A DNA stretch of 64,000 nucleotides. Source: Heracleum sosnowskyi. Taxonomy: Eukaryota; Streptophyta; Magnoliopsida; Apiales; Apiaceae. Below, one piece after another: positions 39,532 through 52,452 of the stretch. The stretch's first letter is position 1, and each line of letters begins with the position of its first letter. The translations under genes were made by a program, and so were the position numbers. Under the pieces are notes generated by a model. The model was not told the origin of the DNA, ran no database searches, and worked only from the letters and a program-made list of their open reading frames with translations. The stretch spans positions 111,376,674-111,440,673 of the forward strand of contig CM061243.1 of NCBI GenBank assembly GCA_030848705.1, read 5' to 3'.

Positions 39532-39776
39532 AGAAGCTCTGTTTGTAAATATTAAATGTTTAGAGCTTAGGTGATTCAAGATAGGATAAATGTATTCATA
39601 TGTTCAGTCTAGAGGAACATCTATCTTGTACTTACCTGTAATGTTTGAATCTGGAAAATGTTAAATGAAATCCAGAACTTTTCTTGTTATTTACTTGGCT
39701 CTTAAAAGTCATTTCTATTTCTTGTTTAAGTTAGTTGAGTTATCCTCTAGGTATTTGATTGTTATTCTCTAACAAA

Positions 39777-39791
39777 CAAATAGGGGGAGAT
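39777..39791 (+). other. Polypurine tract of element 1 (plus copy)
   Basis: CAAATAGGGGGAGAT lies directly before the LTR start TGAAAGGCATATG. Confidence 0.85.
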
Positions 39792-40645
39792 TGAAAGGCA
39801 TATGTTTAGGCCTATTAATATTCCGAGGAAACAACTTAATTTAAACAAGTATGTAATAAGTAAATAATAAGTTAATATGTCACAGGAATCTCAAAGAGTT
39901 TTATCTGTCAAGAGAATTGAGGATTAAAGTCATCTACAGACTTGAAGTTATTCTACATTGAAAGAAGTTCAATTTATTGTTCAAGCCTCAGTGAAGTATT
40001 CAAGAAAGTGGATTTACTACAGTGACAGAGATTTCCAGTTGGTGACAGAAGAAGTACAGGATACAGAGTTTAGTCAAAGCTAAAGAAAAGAAGCCACAGC
40101 TTTAAATGTTTTAAAGATGAAGAATTATCATTGAAGTCAGTTATTCATGAAACCAGACAGTGCATCGAATGACGACATCAATCAGTGGAATAAAAACAGA
40201 AAGATACAGAAGCATTTACTCTCTCAAGAACAAGAAGCCATTAATATCATTTCTTCTCAAGCAATTAATTCTAGTTTATATTGTTAAATCCAAACCACTA
40301 GAAGTTGATTACTTGTATTGCTTTGATCATCTAGCGGATCTTTATCCCTAAAATTTATCTCGAACTTGCTTTTAGCATTCGATCTTTTTATTACAAATAT
40401 TAGAAAAGTTCATGTCGAATTTATTCTAAATTTGTATTAATTAGTTTGAGATAAATACTTTGTAATCCTTATTGTATTTGCAACACCCTTCAAGTTTAAT
40501 ATAAGTTATATTTAACTTGAATCTTGTTTCATTTATATTCCGCATTAATTTGTTCTCAATTGTTAAATTATTCAACGAACAAATTTCGATAAAACGGTAT
40601 AGTTTGTATTCAACCCCCCTTCTACAAACTTATCAGGACCTAACA
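39792..40645 (+). repeat. Element 1 LTR (plus copy, 854 bp, 603 bp internal deletion)
   Basis: Starts TGAAAGGCATATG and ends GGACCTAACA at the target duplication. It is collinear with the minus LTR except for a 603 bp deletion at a single ATTCCACTGAT (40181-40191, reverse orientation). The arithmetic agrees: 1457 minus 603 is 854. Confidence 0.9.
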
Positions 40646-40650
40646 ACTCG
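40646..40650. repeat. Target-site duplication ACTCG (right)
   Basis: The second copy of ACTCG; LTR A14 continues immediately with GAACCCTAATTCC. Confidence 0.85.
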
Positions 40651-40806
40651 GAACCCTAATTCCAAACCTACTACTTACCCGAACTTAAATCTGATCTATA
40701 TTTTAGGCCCATTAGTCTAATTTAATTTTAAATCCTATTCTTTTTCAAATTTTAATTTCTTTTTATTCTTTTATTATTATTAATCTAAAAATTACGGGAT
40801 ATTACA
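40651..40806 (-). repeat. LTR A14, second part
   Basis: Completes the unit broken at 23566 (1107 + 156 = 1263 bp). The internal segment is 40807-40984. Confidence 0.9.
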
Positions 40807-40984
40807 AACTACCCTCCTTAAAAAGAATTTGGTCCCCAAATTCACAACAATCCTATACTCCAAAAACTCATGACACATATATTCCAAAAGTCAAGTTCTA
40901 AAGACTCTAAAGGATCCCATCCTAGGGAATGTATTAGTCTCATACCTAACACACTCTGAAAGACAGCCTGCTCTTGATACCAAC

Positions 40985-42241
40985 TGTAACAGCCCGACTT
41001 TTCGGACTATTAATTCTAAATCAAAACTTAAATAAAATACTATAAACTGACAATTACAGACGGAAGCGTGACAAAAGTTCTATACAAAGATAACTATTAC
41101 AAAAGCGCAGCTAACGATAATCCTCAAAATCCAAAGCTATCCCACTTGAGTTACACCGAACCTGAAAATTGTAAGGAATGAGCCATACAGCCCAGCAAGA
41201 AACCAATCTATCCAACTAGTCGGGCAAATAACATATATATACAAAACAGAATACAATATTCGATACGATACGATATATGAAACAAATAACTTTCGATACA
41301 CATTCGTATTCTTATTCGATAGATACGATACGATACCACATAACAACAATAACCAGAAACCCACAATTCATGCCACGACCACTACAACCCGGTGATAACG
41401 GTCCTAAATTTTCAGAAAACTGTCACTACAACCCGGTGACTCGGTCCTTATTCTTATTCGATATTTTCACAAACAATGGCACAAATCAGAATCTCAATAC
41501 TATTATTGCTTACACATAACACATATCAAATAAACACATCACTTCAAAATATAATCTCACTTAGCCCAAGTTGTATAAGCAAATATATACATATAACACA
41601 TAATTTCTAAAACACTAGGAAAATCAATCGGAAACTTACCTTGACGCAACCTAGATCATATGTCTAATTCTGATCAGTTCTGTATTTAGCATTTATTATC
41701 CTCTAAACGACGGTTTCTGGAAAAACTCAATGGATGATAGTTGTAGAGAACAAAAAGACCTTTCTGAAAAGATATGACTCATCAGAATCGGACTTATAAC
41801 GAATCGGAAATTGAATAAAACGTCCGCTGAATTTGAACAGAAACTGAAAAACAAGATCTGTATGTGTTTTGTGATTTTAAGAACAGTTCAGATCATAATA
41901 TGGAAAGACACCGTGAAACAAAAGTTGTAGAAAATTGAAAGAGCTTTCCGAAAAGTCTAGAATCATCAAATTCTGACTTACGGTGAATTTATTACGAATT
42001 TTACAAGACAGCAGAATTCTATGTATAAAAATCCTACGAATTTTGACAATAAAAACGAAGAGAATATGATGTTTATATAAAGACTCGGAACCCTAATTCC
42101 AAACCTACTACTTACCCGAACTTAAATCTGATCTATATTTTAGGCCCCTTAGTCTAATTTAATTTTAAATCCTATTTTTTTCAAATTTTAATTTTTTTTA
42201 TTCTTTTATTATTATTAATCTAAAAATTAGGGGATATTACA
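40985..42241 (-). repeat. LTR A15
   Basis: A diverged copy of 1257 bp. The internal segment is 42242-42419. Confidence 0.9.
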
Positions 42242-42419
42242 AACTACCCTCCTTAAAAAGAATTTGGTCCCCAAATTCATAACAATCCTATACTCCAAAA
42301 ACTCATGACACATATATTCCAAATGTCAAGTTCTAAAGACTCTAAAGGATCGCATCCTAGGGAATGTATTAGTCTCATACGTAACACACTCCGAAAGACA
42401 GCCTGCTCTTGATACCAAA

Positions 42420-43682
42420 TGTAACAGCCCGACTTTTCGGACTATTAATTCTAAATCAAAACTCAAATAAAATACTATAAACTGACAATTACAGACGGAA
42501 GCGTGACAAAAGTTCTATACAAGGATAACTATTACAAAAGCGCAGCTAACGATAATCCTCAAAATCCAAAGTTATCCCACTTGAGTTACACCGAACCTGA
42601 AAATTGTAAGGAATGAGCCATACAGCCCAGCAAAAAACCAATCGAAACAACTAGTCGGGCAAATAAGATATATATACAAAACAGAGTACAATATTAGATA
42701 CGATACGATATATGAAACAAATAACTTTCGATACACATTCGAATTCTTATTCGATAGATACGATACGATACCACATAACAACAATAACATGAAACTCACA
42801 ATTTATGCCACGACCACTACAACCCGTTGATAACGGTCCAAAATTTTCAGAAAACTGTCACTACAACCCGGTGACTCGGTCCTTATTCTTATTCGATATT
42901 TTCACAAACCATAGCACAAATCAGAATCTCAATACTATTATTGCTTACACATAACACATATCAAATAAACACATCAATTCAAAATATAATCTCACTTAGC
43001 CCAAGTTGTATAAGCAAATATATACAGATAACACATAATTTCGAAAACACTAGGAAAATTAATCGGAAACTTACCTTGACGCAACCTAGATCATATGTCC
43101 AATTCTGATCAGTTCTGTATTTAGCATTTATTATCCTCTAAACGACGGCTTCTGGAAAAACTCAAAGGATGATAGTTGTAGAGAACGAAAAGACCTTTCT
43201 GAAAAGATATGACTCGTCAGAATCGGACTTATAACGAATCGGAAATTGAATAAAACGTCCGCTGAATTTGAACAGAAACTGAAAAACAAGATCTGTACGT
43301 GTTTTGTGATTTTAAGAACAGTTCAGATCATAATATAGAAAAACACCGTGAAACAAAAGTTGTAGAAAATTGAAAGAACTTTCCGAAAAGTCCAGAATCA
43401 TCAAATTCTGACTTACGGTGAATTTATTACGAATTTTACAAGACAACAGAATTCTATGTATAAAAATCCTACGAATTTTGACAATAAAAACGAAGAAAGA
43501 GAATATGATGTTTATATAAATACTCGGAACCCTAATTCCAAACCTACTACTTACCCGAACTTAAATCTGATCTATATTTTAGGCCCATTAGTCTAATTTA
43601 ATTTTAAATCCTATTCTTTTTCAAATTTTAAATTTTTTTTATTCTTTTATTATTATTAATCTACAAATTACGGGATATTACA
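42420..43682 (-). repeat. LTR A16 (diverged copy with type C 3' markers)
   Basis: Body substitutions are of right-block type, but the end carries CAAATTTTAAATTT, CTACAAATTACGGG and a 177 bp internal segment with CAAAAATCATGAC (43683-43859), matching A3/A6/A9/A11 of the left block. Confidence 0.9.
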
Positions 43683-43859
43683 AACTACCCTCCTTAAAAA
43701 GAATTTGGTCCCCAAATTCACAACAATCCTATACTCCAAAAATCATGACACATATATTCCAAAAGTCAAGTTCTAACGACTCTAAAGGATCGCATCCTAG
43801 GGAATGTATTAGTCTCATACCTAACACACTCCGAAAGACAGCCTGCTCTTGATACCAAC

Positions 43860-45099
43860 TGTAACAGCCCGACTTTTCGGACTATTAATTCTAAATAAAA
43901 ACTCAAATAAAATACTATAAACTGACAATTACAGACGGAAGCGTGACAAAAGTTCTATACAAAGATAACTATTACAAAAGCGCAGCTAACGATAATCCTC
44001 AAAATCCAAAGCTATCCCACTTGAGTTACACCGAACTTGAAAATTGTAAGGAATGAGCCATACAGCCCAGCAAGAAACCAATCGATCCAACTAGTCGGGC
44101 AAATAAAATATATATACAAAACAGAATACAATATTCGATACGATACATGAAACAAATAACTTTCGATACACATTCGTATTCTTATTCGATAGATACGATA
44201 CGATAACCTGAAACCCACAATTCATGCCACGACCACTACAACCCGGTGATAACGGTCCTAAATTTTCAGAAAACTGTCACTACAACCCGGTGACTCGGTC
44301 CTTATTCTTATTCGATATTTTCACAAACCATGGCACAAATCAGAATCTCAATACTATTATTGCTTACACATAACACATATCAAATAAACACATCAATTCA
44401 AAATATAATCTCACTTAGCCCAAGTTGTATAAGCAAATATATACATATAACACATAATTTTGAAAACACTAGGAAAATCAATCGGAAACTTACCTTGACG
44501 CAACCTAGATCATATGTCCAATTCTGATCAGTTCTGTATTTAGCATTTATTATCCTCTAAACGACGGTTTCTGGAAAAACTCAAAGGATGATAGTTGTCG
44601 AGAACGAAAAGACCTTTCTGAAAAGATATGAATCATCAGAATCGGAATTATAACGAATCGGAAATTGAATCAAACGTCCGCTGAATTTGAACAGAAACTG
44701 AAAAACAAGATCTGTATGTGTTTTGTGATTTTATGAACAGTTCAGATCATAATATGGAAAAACACCGTGAAACAAAACTTGTAGAAAATTGAAAGAGATT
44801 TCCGAAAAGTCCAAAATCATCAAATTCTGACTTACGGTGAATTTATTACGAATTTTACAAGACAACAGAATTCTATGTATTAAAATCCTACGAATTTTGA
44901 CAATAAAAACGAAGAAAGAGAACATGATGTTTATATAAAGACTCGAAACCCTAATTCCAAACCTACTACTTACCCGAACTTAAATCTGATCTATATTTTA
45001 GGCACATTAGTCTAATTTAATTTTAAATACTATTCTTTTTCAAATTTTAATTTTTTTATTCTTTTATTATTATTAATCTAAAAATTACGGGATATTACA
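43860..45099 (-). repeat. LTR A17
   Basis: A 1240 bp copy with deletions in the CGATA region (near 44140 and 44205). The internal segment is 45100-45277. Confidence 0.9.
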
Positions 45100-45277
45100 A
45101 ACTACCCTCCTTAAAAAGAATTTGGTCCCCAAATTCACAACAATCCTATACTCCAAAAACACATGACACATATATTCCAAAAGTCAAGTTCTAACGACTC
45201 TAAAGGATCGCATCCTAGGGAATGTATTAGTCTCATACCTAACACACTCCGAAAGAAAACCTGCTTTTGATACCAAC

Positions 45278-46539
45278 TGTAACAGCCCGACTTTTCGGAC
45301 TATTAATTCTAAATAAAAACTCAAATAAAATACTATAAACTGACAATTACAGACGGAAGCGTGACAAAAGTTCTATACAAAGATAACTATTACAAAAGCG
45401 CAGCTAACGATAATCCTCAAAATCCAAAGCTATCCCACTTGAGTTACACCGAACCTGAAAATTGTAAGGAATGAGCCATACAGCCCAGCAAGAAACCAAT
45501 CGATCCAACTAGTCGGGCAAATAACATATATATACAAAACAGAATACAATATTCGATACGATACGCTATATGAAACAAATAACTTTCGATACACATTCGT
45601 ATTCTTATTCGACAGATACGATACGATACCACATAACAAAAATAACCTGAAACCCACAATTCATGCCACGACCACTACAACCCGGTGATAACGGTCCTAA
45701 ATTTTCAGAAAACTGTCACTACAACCCGGTGACTCGGTCCTTATTCTTATTCGATATTTTCACAAACCATGGCACAAATCAGAATCTCAATACTATTGTT
45801 GCTTACACATAACACATATCAAATAAACACATCAATTCAAAATATAATCTCACTTAGCCCAAGTTGTATAAGCAAATATATACATATAACACATAATTTC
45901 GAAAACACTAGGAAAATCAATCGGAAACTTACCTTGACGCAACCTAGATCATATGTCCAATTCTGATCAGTTCTGTATTTAGCATTTATTATCCTCTAAA
46001 CCTCGCTTTCTGGAAAAACTCAAAGGATGATAGTTGTAGAGAACGAAAAGTCCTTTCTGAAAAGATATGACTCATCAGAATCGGACTTATAACGAATCGG
46101 AAATTGAATAAAACGTCCGCTGAATTTGAACAGAAACTGAAAAACAAGATCTGTATGTGTTTTGCGATTTTAAGAACAGTTCAAATAATAATATGGAAAA
46201 ACACCGTGAAACAAAAGTTGTAGAAAATTGAAATAGCTTTCCGAAAAGTCCAGAATCATCCAATTCTGACTTACGGTGAATTTATTACGAATTTTACAAG
46301 ACAACAGAATTCTATGTATAAAAATCCTACGAATTTTGACAATAAAAACGAAGAAAGAGAATATGATGTTTATATAAAGACTCAGAACCCTAATTCCAAA
46401 CCTACTACTTACCCGAATTTAAATCTGATCTATATTTTAGGCACATTAGTCTAATTTAATTTTAAATCCTATTCTTTTTCAAATTTTAATTTTTTTTATT
46501 CTTTTATTATTATTAATCTAAAAATTACGGGATATTACA
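45278..46539 (-). repeat. LTR A18
   Basis: A diverged copy of 1262 bp. The internal segment is 46540-46717. Confidence 0.9.
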
Positions 46540-46717
46540 AACTACCCTTCTTAAAAAGAATTTGGTCCCCAAATTCACAACAATCCTATACTCCAAAAAC
46601 TCATGACACATATATTCCAAAAGTCAAGTTCTAACGACTCTAAAGGATCCCATCCTAGGGAATGTATTTGTCTCATACCTAACACACTCCGAAAGACAGC
46701 CTGCTCTTGATACCAAC

Positions 46718-47980
46718 TGTAACAGCCCGACTTTTTGGACTATTAATTCTAAATCAAAACTCAAATAAAATACTATAAACTGACAATTACAGACGGAAGC
46801 GTGACAAAAGTTCTATACAAAGATAACCATTACAAAAGCGCAGCTAACGATAATCCTCAAAATCCAAAGCTATCCCATTTCAGTTACACCGAACCTGAAA
46901 ATTGTAAGGAATGAGCCATACAGCCCAGCAAGAAACCAATCGATCCAACTAGTCGGGCAAATAACATATATATACAAAACAGAATACAATATTCGATACG
47001 ATACGATATATGAAACAAATAACTTTCGATACACATTCGTATTCTCATTCGACAGATACGATACGATACCACATAACAACAATAACCTGAAACCCACAAT
47101 TCGTGCCACGACCACTACAACCCGGTGATAACGGTCCTAAATTTTCAGAAAACTGTCACTACAACCCGGTGACTCGGTCCTTATTCTTATTCGATATTTT
47201 CACAAACCATGGCACAAATCAGAATCTCAATACTACTATTGCTTACATATAACACATATCAAATAAACACATCAATTCAAAATATAATCTCACTTAGCCC
47301 AAGTTGTATGAGCAAATATATACATATAACACATAATTTCGAAAACACTAGGAAAATCAATCGGAAACTTACCTTTACGCAACCTAGATCATATGTCCAA
47401 TTCTGATCAGTTCGGTATTTAGCATTTATTATCCTCTAAACGACGGTTTCTGGAAAAACTCAAAGGATGATAGTTGTAGAGAACGAAAAGTACTTTCTGA
47501 AAAGATATGACTCATCAGAATCGGACTTATAACGAATCGGAAATTGAATAAAACGTCCGCTGAATTTGAACAGAAACCGAAAAACAAGATCTGTATGTGT
47601 TTTGTGATTTTAAGAACAGTTAAGATCATAATATGGAAAAACACCGTGAAACAAAGGTTGTACAAAATTGAAATAGCTTTCCGAAAAGTCCAGAATCATC
47701 CAATTCTGACTTACGGTGAATTTATTACGAATTTTACAAGACAACAGAATTCTATGTATAAAAATCCTACGAATTTTGACAATAAAAACGAAGAAAGAGA
47801 ATATGATGTTTATATAAAGACTCGGAATCCTAATTCCAAACCTACTACTTACCCGAACTTAAATCTGATCTATATTTTAGGCACATTAGTCTAATTTAAT
47901 TTTAAATCCTATTCATTTTCAAATTTTAATTTTTTTTTATTCTTTTATTATTATTAATCTAAAAAATACGGGATTTTACA
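46718..47980 (-). repeat. LTR A19
   Basis: A diverged copy whose terminus is GGATTTTACA instead of GGATATTACA. The internal segment is 47981-48159. Confidence 0.9.
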
Positions 47981-48159
47981 AACTACCCTCCTTAAAAAGA
48001 ATTTGGTCCCCAAATTCACAACAATCTTATACTCCAAAAAACTCATGACACATATATTCCAAAAGTCAAGTTCTAACGACTCTAAAGGATCGCATCCTAG
48101 GGAATGTATTAGTCTTATACCTAACACACTCCGAAATACAGCCTGCTCTTGATACCAAC

Positions 48160-49409
48160 TGTAACAGCCCGACTTTTCGGACTATTAATTCTAAATCAAA
48201 ACTAAAAAAAAAATACTATAAACTGACAATTACAGACGGAAGCGTGACAAAAGTTCTATACAAAGATAACTATTACAAAAGCGCAGCTAACGATAATCCT
48301 CAAAATCCAAAGCTATCCCACTTTAGTTACACCGAACCTGAAAATTGTAAGGAATGAGCCATACAGCCCAGCAAGAAACCAATCGATCCAACTAGTCGGG
48401 CAAATAACATATATATACAAAACAGAATACAATGTTCGATACGATACGATATATGAAATAAATAACTTTCGATACACATTTGTATTCTTATTCGATAGAT
48501 ACGATACGATACCACATAACAACAATAACCTGAAACCCACAATTCGTGCCACGACCACTACAACCCGGTGATAACAGTCCTAAATTTTCAGAAAACTGTC
48601 ACTACAACCCGGTGACTCGGTCCTTATTCTTATTCGATATTTTCACAAGCCATGGCACAAATCAGAATCTCAATACTATTATTGCTTACACATAACACAT
48701 ATCAAATAAACACATCACTTGAAAATATAATCTCACTTAGCCCAAGTTGTATAAGCAAATATATACATATAACACATAATTTCAAAAACACTAGGAAAAT
48801 CAATCGGAAACTTACCTTGACGCAACCTAGATCATATGTCCAATTCTGATCAGTTCTGTATTTAGCATTTATTATCCTCTAAACGACGGTTTCTAGAAAA
48901 ACTCAAAGGATGATAGTTGTAGAGAACGAAAAGACCATTCTGAAAAGATATGACTCATCAGAATCGGACTTATAACGAATCATAAATTGAATAAAACGTC
49001 CGCTGATTTTGAACAGAAACTGAAAAACAAGATCTCTATGTGTTTTGTGATTTTAAGAACAGTTCAGATCATAATATGGAAAACACCGTGAAATAAAAGT
49101 TGTACAAAATTGAAAGAGCTTTCCGAAAAGTCCAGAATCATCAAATTATGACTTACGGTTAATTTATTACGAATTTTACAAGACAAAAGAATTCTATGTA
49201 TAAAAATCCTACGAATTTTGACAATAAAAACGAAGAAAGAGAATATGATGTGTATATAAAGACTCGGAACCCTAATTCCAAACCTACTACTTACCTGATC
49301 TATAATTTAGGCCCATTAGTCTAATTTAATTTTAAATCCTATTCTTTTTCAAATTTTAATTTTTCTTATTCTTTTATTATTATTAATCTAAAAATTACGG
49401 GATATTACA
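48160..49409 (-). repeat. LTR A20
   Basis: A 1250 bp copy that shares a deletion of CGAACTTAAAT near 49295 with A21. The internal segment is 49410-49587. Confidence 0.9.
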
Positions 49410-49587
49410 AACTACCCTCCTTAAAAAGAATTTGGTCCCCAAATTCACAACAATCCTATACTCCAAAAACTCATGACACATATATTCCAAAAGTCAAGTT
49501 CTAACGACTCTAAAGGATCGCATCCTAGGGAATGTATTAGTCTTATACCTAACACACTCCGAAAGACAGCCTGCTCTTGATACCAAT

Positions 49588-50836
49588 TGTAACAGCCCGA
49601 CTTTTCGGACTATTAATTCTAAATAAAAACTCAAATAAAATACTATAAACTGACAATTACAGACGGAAGCGTGATAAAAGTTCTATACAAAGATAACTAT
49701 TACAAAAGCGCAGCTAACGATAATCCTCAAAATCCAAAGCTATCCCACTTGAGTTACACCGAACCTGAAAATTGTAAGGAATGAGCCATACAGCCCAGCA
49801 AGAAACCAATCGATCCAACTAGTCGGGCAAATAACATATATATACAAAACAGAATACAATATTCGATACGATACGATATATGAAATAAATAACTTTCGAT
49901 ACATATTCGTATTCTTATTCGATAAATACGATACGATACCACATAACAACAATAACCTGAAACCCACAATTTGTGCCACGACCACTACAACCCGGTGATA
50001 ACAATCCTAAATTTTCAGAAAACTGTCACTACAACCCGGTGACTCGGTCCTTATTCTTATTCGATATTTTCACAAAGCATGGCACAAATCAGAATCTCAA
50101 TACTATTATTGCTTACACATAACACATAACAAATAAACACATCACTTCAAAATATAATCTCACTTAGCCCAAGTTGTATAAGCAAATATATACATATAAC
50201 ACATAATTTCAAAAACACTAGGAAAATCAATCGGAAACTTACCTTGACGCAACCTAGATCATATGTCCAATTCTGATCAGTTCTGTATTTAGCATTTATT
50301 ATCCTCTAAACGACGGTTTCTGGAAAAACTCAAAGGATGATAGTTGTAGAGAACGAAAAGACCTTTCTGAAAAGATATGACTCATCAGAATCGGACTTAT
50401 AACGAATCAGAAATTGAATAAAACGTCCGCTGAATTTGAACAGAAACTGAAAAACAAGATCTGTATGTGTTTTGTGATTTTAAGAACAGTTCAGATCATA
50501 ATATGGAAAACACCGTGAAATAAAAGTTGTAGAAAATTGAAAGAGCTTCCGAAAAGTCCAGAATCATCAAATTATGACTTACGGTGAATTTATTACGAAT
50601 TTTACAAGACAACAGAATTCTATGTATAAAAATCCTACGAATTTTGACAATAAAAACGAAGAAAGAGAATATGATGTGTATATAAAGACTCGGAACCCTA
50701 ATTCCAAACCTACTACTTACCTGATCTATAATTTAGGCCCATTAGTCTAATTTAATTTTAAATCCTATTCTTTTTCAAATTTTAATTTCTTTTTATTCTT
50801 TTATTATTATTAATCTAAAAATTACGGGATATTACA
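49588..50836 (-). repeat. LTR A21
   Basis: A 1249 bp copy sharing the A20 deletion (near 50720), so these neighbours derive from a local duplication. The internal segment is 50837-51014. Confidence 0.9.
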
Positions 50837-51014
50837 AACTACCCTTCTTAAAAAGAATTTGGTCCCCAAATTCACAACAATCCTATACTCCAAAAACTCA
50901 TGACACATATATTCCAAAAGTCAAGTTCTAACTACTCTAAAGGATCGCATCCTAGGGAATGTATTTGTCTTATACCTAACACACTCCGAAAGACAGCCTG
51001 CTCTTGATACCAAT

Positions 51015-52274
51015 TGTAACAGCCTGACTTTTCGGACTATTAATTCTAAATAAAAACTCAAATAAAATACTATAAACTGACAATTACAGACGGAAGCGTG
51101 ACAAAAGTTCTATACAAAGATAACTATTACAAAAGCGCAGCTAACGATAATCCTCAAAATCCAAAGCTATCCCACTTGAGTTACACCGAACCTGAAAATT
51201 GTAAGGAATGAGCCATACAGCCCAGCAAGAAACCAATCGATCCAACTAGTCGGGCAAATAACATATATATACAAAACAAAATACAATATTCGATACGATA
51301 CGATATATGAAATAAATAACTTTCGATACACATTCGTATTCTTATTCGATAGATACGATACAATACCACATAACAACAATAACCTGAAACCCACAATTCG
51401 TGCCACGACCACTACAACCCGGTGATAACAGTCCTAAATTTTCAGAAAACTGTCACTACAACCCGGTGACTCGGTCCTTATTCTTATTCGATATTTTCAC
51501 AAACCATGGCACAAATCAGAATAATACTATTATTGCTTACACATAACACATATCAAATAAACACATCAATTCAAAATATAATCTCACTTAGCCCAAGTTG
51601 TATAAGCAAATATATACATATAACACATAATTTCGAAAACACTAGGAAAATCAATCGGAAACTTACCTTGACGCAACCTAGATCATATGTCAAATTCTGA
51701 TCAGTTCTGTATTTAGCATTTATTATCCTCTAAACGACGGTTTCTGGAAAAACTCAAAGGATGATAGTTGTAGAGAACGAAAAGACCTTTCTGAAAAGAT
51801 ATGACTCATCAGAATCGGACTTATAACGAATCGGAAATTGAGTAAAACGTCCGCTGAATTTGAACAGAAACTGAAAAACAAGATCTGTATGTGTTTTGTG
51901 ATTTTAAGAACAGTTCAGATCATAATATGGAAAACCACCGTGAAACAAAAGTTGTATAAAATTGAAATATCTTTCCGAAAAGTCCAGAATCATCAAATTC
52001 TGACTTACGGTGAATTTATTACGAATTTTACAAGACAACAGAATTTTATGTATAAAAATACTACGAATTTTGACAATAAAAACGAAGAAAGAGAATATGA
52101 TGTTTATATAAAGACTCGGAACCTTAATTCCAAACCTACTACTTACCCGAACTTAAATCTGATCTATATTTTAGGCCCATTAGTCTAATTTAATTTTAAA
52201 TCCTATTCTTTTTCAAATTTTAATTTCTTTTTATTCTTTTATTATTATTAATCTAAAAATTACGGGATATTACA
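51015..52274 (-). repeat. LTR A22
   Basis: A diverged copy starting TGTAACAGCCTG. The internal segment is 52275-52452. Confidence 0.9.
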
Positions 52275-52452
52275 AACTACCCTCTTTAAAAAGAATTTGG
52301 TCCCCAAATTCACAACAATCCTATACTCCAAAAACTCATGACACACATATTCCAAAAGTCAAGTTCTAACGACTCTAAAGGATCGCATCCTAGGGAATGT
52401 ATTTGTCTTATACCTAACACACTCCGAAAGACAGCCTGCTCTTGATACCAAC

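Larger units (their letters stand above)
23567..40645. mobile_element. Composite head-to-head Sire-type Ty1/copia insertion (element 1)
   Basis: The insertion begins TGAAAGG and ends CCTAACA, the two ends of the element's LTR, and is flanked by ACTCG. Inside, 23572-38388 reads on the minus strand: LTR (lacking its first 31 nt), PBS, gag, pol, spacer, ORF3, PPT, then only 33 nt of LTR. This is a circularly permuted one-LTR copy. From 38389 to 40645 the plus strand carries a second ORF3 3' end, PPT and LTR. The lineage is inferred from the copia domain order, the iMet PBS and the extra ORF after pol. Without the nested hAT the insertion is about 14.0 kb. Confidence 0.85.
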
